From Bacteroidales bacterium UBA1064 (lineage in GTDB: Bacteria > Bacteroidota > Bacteroidia > Bacteroidales > Tenuifilaceae), in contig DCDD01000086.1 of assembly GCA_002316235.1 (NCBI GenBank), positions 1 to 7,059 on the forward strand: DNA of 7,059 nt, given 5' to 3'. Position 1 is the first letter of the stretch; every line of letters starts with the position of its first letter. Position numbers and translations under genes: made by a program. Positions 1 to 5,732 of the stretch are shown here, one piece after another. The notes beneath the pieces are model-generated. The model was not told the DNA's origin, ran no database searches, and saw only the letters and a list, made by a program, of their open reading frames with translations.

Positions 1-45
1 AACCTTTACCAGATTGACTACTGGTACGTTGACAACGTTTCCATT
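1..45 (+). repeat. Direct repeat copy A (end of the upstream jelly-roll module)
   Basis: This copy matches 793-837 at 41 of 45 bases by hand alignment, in the same reading frame (NLYQIDYWYVDN against NLYNIDYWYVDN). The offset is 792 bases, or 264 codons, which is one Fn3-like plus one jelly-roll module. It marks the end of a previous repeat unit whose body lies before the window. Confidence 0.85.
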
Positions 46-1140
46 ACTGCAGGTAGTGGGGCAACCATTCCTACGGTTACAACCAACTCGGTAACATCCA
101 TCACCTCCAACTCCGCATCGTGCGGTGGAAATGTAACAAGCGATGGAGGTGCCACCGTTACCGAACGCGGGATATGCTACAGCACCTCCCAGAATCCAAC
201 TACTTCCAGCAGCAAGGTTACCAGCGGCACGGGAACGGGCTCGTTTACGGCTAACATGACAGGGCTTTCGGCCAGCACTACCTACTACGTGAGAGCTTAT
301 GCCATCAATGCCCAGGGAACTGCCTACGGCGCACAGCAGAGCTTCACCACGCTGAGCGGATCAACATCACTTCCTCTTCCTGTTACCCAAACCTTCAACA
401 CCTCATCACTGCCAACCGGATGGACTACCCAGAACACCGGTACCAGCATTACCGAGCGCTGGAGTGTTTCCAACACCTACAAGGCTGGTGGCTCGGCATA
501 CGAGATGAAGTGCACATGGCAGAATGTTAACCCCGGCACCACCAGGCTCATCACCCCGGCCATCAACACCGTGGGGGTTAGCCAGGTTACCCTTACCTTT
601 AAGCATTTCCTGGATGCCTACAGCACAGGCGCTACCCTTAGGGTGCAAACGTCAAACAACAAGTCAACATGGACCAACACCACCTGGTCGGTTGCTACAA
701 GCAGCACCAACGTAGGCCCGGCAACCGTAACCGTTAACATTACCTCCAACCTCAACTCCGAAACCACCTACATAGCTTTTGTAGTTGATGGCAACCTTTA
801 CAACATTGACTACTGGTATGTTGACAACATTTCCATTGTTGCCAGCGGCTCAGGTTCACCCGCATTCGATACTCCAATTTCAGACCTGACAGAAAACGAT
901 GGAGTAAAAATTTTCAACCTTTACCCCAACCCGGCAAGCGATTACATCAATATCAGTCTAACCGGTGCTAGTAGCGAGGTAACAGTTCGTATCTTCGATG
1001 TACGCGGGTCGATGGTTAAATCGCAGGTTCTCAACGCAAGCGAAAACCGAATTGACGTAAGTACCCTGGCAAAAGGTATTTACATGGTGTCGGTAGGCGA
1101 AGGGAAAGAGATTTCTACCAAACGCTTTATTAAGCAGTAG
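1..1140 (+). CDS. Partial modular secreted protein (Fn3-like and jelly-roll modules) with a C-terminal T9SS type A sorting domain
   Basis: The frame is open from base 1, so the 5' end lies outside the window; 379 residues are visible. An internal ATG at 256 falls inside the Fn3-like module and is not the start. Visible order: the last ~20 residues of a jelly-roll domain ending in IDYWYVDNVSI; an Fn3-like domain (about residues 23-117) with the motifs TERGICYSTS and TTYYVRAYAINAQGTAYG; a jelly-roll domain resembling the cleaved-adhesin / choice-of-anchor J type (about 124-281), from LPVTQTFN to IDYWYVDNISI; a short linker; and a T9SS tail (about 302-379) with NLYPNPASDYINI, VRIFDVRG, LAKGIYMV and a basic end, KRFIKQ. 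Such tails direct export across the outer membrane by the Por system and are usually removed on attachment to, or release from, the cell surface. No catalytic residues are visible; binding or adhesion is an inference, and an enzyme domain could lie upstream. It ends with two in-frame stops, TAG TAG. Confidence 0.93.
   Translation, partial: NLYQIDYWYVDNVSITAGSGATIPTVTTNSVTSITSNSASCGGNVTSDGGATVTERGICYSTSQNPTTSSSKVTSGTGTGSFTANMTGLSASTTYYVRAYAINAQGTAYGAQQSFTTLSGSTSLPLPVTQTFNTSSLPTGWTTQNTGTSITERWSVSNTYKAGGSAYEMKCTWQNVNPGTTRLITPAINTVGVSQVTLTFKHFLDAYSTGATLRVQTSNNKSTWTNTTWSVATSSTNVGPATVTVNITSNLNSETTYIAFVVDGNLYNIDYWYVDNISIVASGSGSPAFDTPISDLTENDGVKIFNLYPNPASDYINISLTGASSEVTVRIFDVRGSMVKSQVLNASENRIDVSTLAKGIYMVSVGEGKEISTKRFIKQ
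793..837 (+). repeat. Direct repeat copy B (end of the last jelly-roll module)
   Basis: This is the second copy of the module-ending sequence at 1-45, encoding NLYNIDYWYVDNISI. After it the two copies diverge. Copy A leads into an Fn3-like domain, while copy B leads through a Gly/Ser-rich linker into the T9SS tail. Confidence 0.85.
904..1137 (+). other. T9SS type A C-terminal sorting domain (Por secretion tail)
   Basis: This is the terminal ~78 residues of the secreted protein. It shows the usual signature blocks: an N-terminal FNLYPNPASD box, a central VRIFDVRG strand, a GIYMVSV box and a short basic tail. The spacing between blocks fits the family. Its presence implies a functional PorU/PorV-type secretion apparatus elsewhere in the genome. 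Confidence 0.93.
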
Positions 1141-1168
1141 TAGGAAACTATCCAGTCATAAAAAGTTG

Positions 1169-1201
1169 AAAAAGCCGTGGTAGCTTACCACGGCTTTTTT
1201 T
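1169..1201. terminator. Strong, apparently bidirectional intrinsic terminator
   Basis: A perfect 14-bp inverted repeat, AAAAAGCCGTGGTA (1169-1182) and TACCACGGCTTTTT (1186-1199), encloses a 3-base loop. The GC-rich core is GCCGTGG. Seven T residues (1195-1201) follow on the plus strand, and the five A residues at 1169-1173 give a U-tract on the minus strand. It begins 28 bases after the surface-protein stop codon, so it should end that transcript. It could also stop read-through from the converging efflux operon. Confidence 0.92.
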
Positions 1202-1404
1202 AATATCAACAGCAAACAAAGCTGCAATTGCCTTGAACAGTAATTGCTGGCAAGTTAGAATAATTCCACATGGGCATACTCCCCTTGTTCCCCCGGTTAT
1301 GAACATGAGCAACTTTCCTGAGAATCTGAGGTTCAAGGTTCAATACATGAAAATTGCTACAGCTGCTAAATTTGAGGGATTTTACCATTTAGTGTTGAAA
1401 ATAG

Positions 1405-1442
1405 CAAAAATTTAAAGTTACTGTTCGAAAGTCAAATTTTTG
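1405..1442 (-). repeat. A/T-rich inverted repeat just downstream of the efflux operon
   Basis: Nine-base perfect arms, CAAAAATTT (1405-1413) and AAATTTTTG (1434-1442), are separated by 20 bases and begin 2 bases beyond the channel gene's stop codon. With only one G:C pair and a long loop, it would be a poor terminator alone. It could mark the 3' end of the operon transcript or be a chance match in A/T-rich sequence. Confidence 0.25.
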
Positions 1443-1444
1443 GA

Positions 1445-2623
1445 TCATTGGTACTGGTATAGCTCAGCAACAACTCTGCAAAAATCCCTTTCCATTTGAA
1501 GCAATGTTTCAGCGCTACTATAGTAAAGCGATTCCTCCAGCAGGTAATCAACAAGCGAAATTTCACCCTTTTGAAGCGCTTCGTCCAGCATCCTACTGCT
1601 ATTAATTGTGCCCATGCTATTCCTGTATTCTGCTATGTTTTTTTGCAACTCCAGAGCAGTATTGTATTGCGCTTGCTGCCTACTAAAAATTTCAACCCTA
1701 CGGTCGGCTTCCACACTCCTAAGGTACTGGGCACGTGCCTTTGCATACTTTACCCTTTTGGAATTTTCCCATAAGGGTATTGAAATTCCTGCAGCAATAC
1801 CCTGAAAATGCTCACCGGCAACCTTTTCACTAGCGTATCCCGCTTTAATCTGAGGTAAACATAACGCCCTGCTTAGCTGGATATTCCTTTGTGCCACCGC
1901 AATCTCCCGTTCAATTGCCTTAAGATCCGGATTAGACTGCTCGGTGGCAGCATACCACTCATCAAAACTTGCAGGTATTGCGGGCATGTTGAAAACGCTA
2001 TCGCTTAACTCAAGCGGTATGCCACCATTCAGGCTAGCTAGTTTAGCAAGTAGCTCGTTTTGCTTAAGTTTAACGCTAAACAACTCTTGTGTGGCATTAA
2101 GCAGGGTAAGACGAGCCTTGTTGTTCTCAAGTGCGCTGGCTTCTCCAACATCCAACTTTTTTGAATAGGCATCGGCTATTAGCTTAGCATTGCTGACACG
2201 CTTCCCCAGCACTGATGAAAGGGCATTTTGGTAAACCAACTCTATACATACCAGCCTAACGTCCAGCAGAAGTTGTTTACTCTGACGAAGGTACTCTGTT
2301 GCAAGCAATTCTATTTCAGCTTTAGCAATTTTTGACCGGTAAAGGTATGCTGTAGGGAAATCGAACGATTGAATCAGGCTAATGTCCGTTTTACTGCCTA
2401 TATCAGCAGGATTGCCCCACTGGTAGGAATACTCAAAGCTGGGGTTTTGAGGGTAAAGTCCCGTTCTGCTGCCAATTTTTTCGGCCTCCATCTTCTGCCT
2501 GAGAGCAACAAGGGTGGTATTATTTCGCTCTACTTCACCCAAAATCTTCTCGATGGATGCCTGTGCGTTAGCTATTGCAACAAACAACAAAAGGTTGGAA
2601 ATTATCAGGCTTATTCTTCTCAT
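1445..2623 (-). CDS. TolC-family outer-membrane efflux channel protein of the RND operon
   Basis: This 392-residue protein should form the trimeric outer-membrane exit duct of the tripartite pump. Residues 1-20 look like a Sec signal peptide: MRR, a hydrophobic stretch, then an ANA-Q cleavage region. There is no lipobox cysteine, so it is probably not a lipoprotein, unlike E. coli CusC. Two OEP (outer membrane efflux protein) repeats are visible at about 22-200 and 215-390. Each has long Ala/Leu/Glu/Lys/Gln-rich helices and a strand segment: ISLIQSFDFP with AYLYRSKIA in the first, and AAGISIPLWENSKR in the second. The protein is at the short end for the family, but both repeats appear complete. 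The start is supported by the signal peptide and by a 4-base ATGA overlap with the upstream permease stop, which suggests translational coupling. No Shine-Dalgarno sequence is visible. It is the last gene of the operon. The function is secure at family level; the substrate is set by the permease. Confidence 0.92.
   Translation of the reverse strand: MRRISLIISNLLLFVAIANAQASIEKILGEVERNNTTLVALRQKMEAEKIGSRTGLYPQNPSFEYSYQWGNPADIGSKTDISLIQSFDFPTAYLYRSKIAKAEIELLATEYLRQSKQLLLDVRLVCIELVYQNALSSVLGKRVSNAKLIADAYSKKLDVGEASALENNKARLTLLNATQELFSVKLKQNELLAKLASLNGGIPLELSDSVFNMPAIPASFDEWYAATEQSNPDLKAIEREIAVAQRNIQLSRALCLPQIKAGYASEKVAGEHFQGIAAGISIPLWENSKRVKYAKARAQYLRSVEADRRVEIFSRQQAQYNTALELQKNIAEYRNSMGTINSSRMLDEALQKGEISLVDYLLEESLYYSSAETLLQMERDFCRVVAELYQYQ
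2620..2623 (-). other. ATGA stop/start overlap between the permease and channel genes
   Basis: On the minus strand the four bases ATGA contain the channel gene's start (ATG) and the permease's stop (TGA). No purine-rich ribosome binding site precedes it; the upstream bases read ACTAAAACTGATAAGCA. Re-initiation by the terminating ribosome is therefore the likely way the channel gene is translated, tying its level to that of the pump. Confidence 0.85.
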
Positions 2624-5600
2624 TGCTTATCAGTTTTAGTAAAACCCCGTTTGGCCAGCAAGCTGTATGCAATAGGCACAATGTAGATATTTAATATGGT
2701 GGATGTGATTAATCCTCCTAGAATAACCTTGGCCATTGGGCTTTGAATTTCGTTACCAGGGAGATGCCCCCTCATGGCAAGAGGAATTAAAGCCAATGCT
2801 GCCGACAGGGCGGTCATGAGTATAGCATTCAACCTGTCAGTTGAACCTTTTAATATGGTATCGTGGATTGGTAAGCCTTGGGCTTGCAGCTGCTGGAATT
2901 TGGATACCAGCAGAATACCATTACGGGTGGCAATACCAAAAAGTGTTATAAACCCAATAATGGCGGGTATGCTTAAAATTCCACCTGTTATATAGATTGA
3001 GAAAATTCCTCCAATGAGTGCCAGTGGGAGGTTGAGGAGGATTATGGCAGCCAACTTAAAGTTTCGAAACTCCTGAAAAAGCAACAGAAAAATAACAAGA
3101 ATGGCCAGTATGGAGGTTATCATTAGTGTCCGCGAAGCATTGGCTTCGCTTTCAAATTGACCGCCATACTCAATCCTGTATCCCTCGGGCAAGGTGATGT
3201 GGCTATTCACCCGATCTTGAATATCGTTCACCACACTTCTCATATCTCGTCCTGCCACGTTGGCCGACACCACCACCTTGCGCTGAGCATTTTCACGACT
3301 AATGGAACTTGGGCCCGAAACTGACTGAATTTGAGCCACCTCCGATAAAGGCACTTTACCTCCATTGTAGGTATCAATTAGCGCAACGCCAATACCCTCG
3401 ATACTTTCCGTGTAGCGGTGATTCAACTTCAACACCAAATCGAAACGTCGCTGGCCTTCGTAAATATCTGCCAGCTTTTCGCCACCAAAGGCAACATCTA
3501 TAAACTCGTTAAAGCTGCCAACAGGAATGCCGTAAGCGGCAAGCATATCCCGGTTGGCTTTCAACTGAATCTGTGGAATGTCAACCTGCTGATCAACATT
3601 CACATCAACCAGTCCCTCTATCCCGGAAATCTCACCTTTAATCTGGTTGCCAATGGCAAACATTTGGTTAAGGTCGGTGCCGAAAAGTTTAATGGCAATG
3701 TTGGCACGAGTTCCCGAGAGCATGTGGTCTATTCTGTGGCCCAAAGGCTGACCAACTGTGGCTGCAATACCCGGAATGCCGGCAAGGGTTTGGCGAACGT
3801 TAGCAACAAACTCATCGCGGGAGCGCTCTGACAGTTTGAAGTTTACATCAATCTCCGAGCTGTTAACCGTTTGGGAGTGCTCGTCGAGTTCACCCCTACC
3901 CGTTCTGCGAGCCGTACTGTAGATTTCGGGAATGGCAAGCAGCTGCTGCTCAACCAGGTTGCCTAGCTTGTTGGTTTCGTCAAGCGATGTTCCGGGTTTG
4001 GTTACCACCGACAGGGTTAGCGACCCCTCGTTAAACTCCGGTAGGAAACTTCGGCCCATTGAGGCAAAAGCAACTATGGAGAGAATAACAAGCGACAGCA
4101 CAGCTCCCAACACAACTTTTTTATGGCGAAGAACCCATTCGAGCGATGCCTTAAAGTAGGTTTGCAGATTACGTGAAAGCCACTTCTCCCGTTCGTTTTT
4201 GGCCAGGTAACTCTCGTTTGTTAGCAGCATCTTTGATAAAAGAGGGGTAAGTGTCATGGCAACCACCAGGGAAACGGTAAGCGAAACAATGAATGAAATG
4301 CCAAGAGGTTTAAGCATTCGCCCTTCCATACCCGACAGGAAAAACAATGGCAGAAAGGCAACGATAATGATAAGAGTAGCGTTTAGAATTGAAGCTCGTA
4401 TCTCCCTGGAAGCCTCAAAAACAACGGTAAAGGATGATTGTCTTTCATCAACCGGCTTGAGATTGTTTTGGCGCAGGCGTTTAAATACGTTTTCAACATC
4501 AATTATGGCATCATCAACCAGCGAACCAATGGCAATAGCCATACCACCCAGGCTCATGGTGTTGATGGTAAGGCCAAAAGCCTTAAGTGCGACAATTGTA
4601 CCAAGCAGCGAAAGGGGTATGGCCAGAAGAGAAATAATAGTTGTGCGGAAGCTGCCCAGGAAAAGGAACAGCACAATCACCACAAAAATAGCACCTTCCA
4701 TAAGGGCGTTCTGAACATTGCCAACAGAGGTCTGAATAAAATCGGCCTGACGGAAAATTCCGGTATCAAGCCTAACATCCTTAGGAAGAGTTTTGTAAAT
4801 GTTATCGAGACTTTTCTCAATGTTTTCAGTTACCTTAAGGGTATTGGCATTGGGCTGCTTGGATATGGAAATGATGACTGCGGGTTTTGTATTCTCCGAG
4901 GCATAACCCATTTTGGCAGCACTTCCAATAACAACCTCAGCAACATCACTTACCCTAACGGGATGCCCATTCAGAAACTTGATAAAGGAGTTTCCCAACG
5001 TCTCCAAGTCGGAGGCACGAGCCATTCCTCTCACCGCATACTCGTTGCCAAACTGACGGATATTACTGCCGGTAGAGTTACCGCTAATGTTTCGGCAAAC
5101 TGTAGCAAGCTCGTCCATGCTAACACCGTAGCTCATCATTTTAACAGGATCGGCTAGCACTTGGTACTGCTTAAAATCTCCACCAATAATGGTTACCTGC
5201 GACACTCCATTAGTAGCAAGAATAATAGGTTTAACCTCCCATTCGGCAATGGTTCGTAAATCCATCATGCTTGTGCTATCGGCTGTTAAACCAACAAAGA
5301 AAATTTCGCCCATCACGCTCGACTGTGGGGCAAGCACCGGTTGACCAACGCCTATTGGTAGCTGGGAACTAACAGTGATAAGCTTTTCGCTTACAATTTG
5401 GCGAGCTTTGAAAATATCGCTGCCCCAGTCAAATTCAACCCAAACAAACGAGAATCCCTGTGAGGAAACCGAGCGAACGCGGCGAACATCCGTTGCCCCA
5501 TTAATTGCCGTTTCGATGGGAAAAGTTACCAGCCGTTCCACCTCCTCCGAGGCCATGCCATGGGCATCAGTCATCACCACTACGGTTGGTGCTGTAAGAT

Positions 5601-5721
5601 CGGGAAAAACATCCACATCCATGTTGCGGGCTGTGCGAATTCCTACTACCGCCAGCACGAAGAAAGCAATAAGTATGATGTACTTATTGCTCAGCGAGAA
5701 CTTAATAATCCTATCCAGCAT
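2620..5721 (-). CDS. CzcA/CusA-family (HME-type) RND efflux permease
   Basis: This 1033-residue, full-length inner-membrane proton antiporter is the pump of the tripartite complex. It has the RND plan: TM1 (about 12-30), a first periplasmic porter domain (about 31-335), TM2-TM7 (about 337-553), a second porter domain (about 555-862) and TM8-TM12 (about 865-1023). Family motifs include DVFPDLTAPTV (36-46), FPIETAINGATDVRRVRS (67-84), GRSFLPEFNEGSL (556-568) and GHRIDHMLSGT (661-671). TM4 carries VDDAIIDVEN (402-411). Asp403 aligns with the essential proton-relay Asp of CusA (D405) and CzcA (D408), and Glu410 with CzcA E415. The CzcA D402 position is Ala397. The CusA E939 position is Arg933 in ATRNGI, and CusA Met573 aligns roughly with the SSE at 621-623. 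Heavy-metal efflux is the best guess, but the ion cannot be named. It starts 11 bases after the adaptor stop and overlaps the channel gene by 4 bases. Confidence 0.95.
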   Translation of the reverse strand: MLDRIIKFSLSNKYIILIAFFVLAVVGIRTARNMDVDVFPDLTAPTVVVMTDAHGMASEEVERLVTFPIETAINGATDVRRVRSVSSQGFSFVWVEFDWGSDIFKARQIVSEKLITVSSQLPIGVGQPVLAPQSSVMGEIFFVGLTADSTSMMDLRTIAEWEVKPIILATNGVSQVTIIGGDFKQYQVLADPVKMMSYGVSMDELATVCRNISGNSTGSNIRQFGNEYAVRGMARASDLETLGNSFIKFLNGHPVRVSDVAEVVIGSAAKMGYASENTKPAVIISISKQPNANTLKVTENIEKSLDNIYKTLPKDVRLDTGIFRQADFIQTSVGNVQNALMEGAIFVVIVLFLFLGSFRTTIISLLAIPLSLLGTIVALKAFGLTINTMSLGGMAIAIGSLVDDAIIDVENVFKRLRQNNLKPVDERQSSFTVVFEASREIRASILNATLIIIVAFLPLFFLSGMEGRMLKPLGISFIVSLTVSLVVAMTLTPLLSKMLLTNESYLAKNEREKWLSRNLQTYFKASLEWVLRHKKVVLGAVLSLVILSIVAFASMGRSFLPEFNEGSLTLSVVTKPGTSLDETNKLGNLVEQQLLAIPEIYSTARRTGRGELDEHSQTVNSSEIDVNFKLSERSRDEFVANVRQTLAGIPGIAATVGQPLGHRIDHMLSGTRANIAIKLFGTDLNQMFAIGNQIKGEISGIEGLVDVNVDQQVDIPQIQLKANRDMLAAYGIPVGSFNEFIDVAFGGEKLADIYEGQRRFDLVLKLNHRYTESIEGIGVALIDTYNGGKVPLSEVAQIQSVSGPSSISRENAQRKVVVSANVAGRDMRSVVNDIQDRVNSHITLPEGYRIEYGGQFESEANASRTLMITSILAILVIFLLLFQEFRNFKLAAIILLNLPLALIGGIFSIYITGGILSIPAIIGFITLFGIATRNGILLVSKFQQLQAQGLPIHDTILKGSTDRLNAILMTALSAALALIPLAMRGHLPGNEIQSPMAKVILGGLITSTILNIYIVPIAYSLLAKRGFTKTDKQ

Positions 5722-5732
5722 AGCGCATCAGC

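Larger units (their letters stand above)
1141..1444. other. Convergent intergenic region (304 bases) with terminator signals and no convincing gene
   Basis: This lies between the stop of the plus-strand surface-protein gene and the stop of the minus-strand channel gene. It holds the strong hairpin at 1169-1199 and a weak A/T-rich inverted repeat at 1405-1442. The short open frames on either strand (about 60 codons) show no recognisable domain, signal peptide or start-site context, and two of them run across the terminator hairpin. I see no tRNA, riboswitch or mobile-element end here. Confidence 0.7.

Noticed and set aside
256..1140. Treating the ATG at 256 as the true start of the T9SS protein.
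   Set aside because: The frame is open to base 1 and encodes the first half of the same Fn3-like domain, and no signal peptide follows the ATG.
1231..1338. An 8-base inverted match, CCTTGAAC (1231-1238) with GTTCAAGG (1331-1338), and the tandem GGTTCAA at 1330-1342.
   Set aside because: The matches are too short and widely spaced to separate from chance, with no flanking structure of an insertion sequence or attachment site.
1233..1415. A possible 60-residue small protein in the intergenic region.
   Set aside because: It has no recognisable motif, signal peptide or promoter, and overlapping frames of similar length exist on the other strand.
3418..3831. A 137-codon plus-strand open frame opposite the permease's second porter domain.
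   Set aside because: It is a shadow of the minus-strand coding sequence with no recognisable protein features.
4438..5157. A 239-codon open frame on the plus strand, antisense to the RND permease gene.
   Set aside because: It lies wholly inside a strongly supported CDS. Its translation has low-complexity Asn/His/Lys content with no domain or signal, and long antisense frames are common opposite conserved RND genes.
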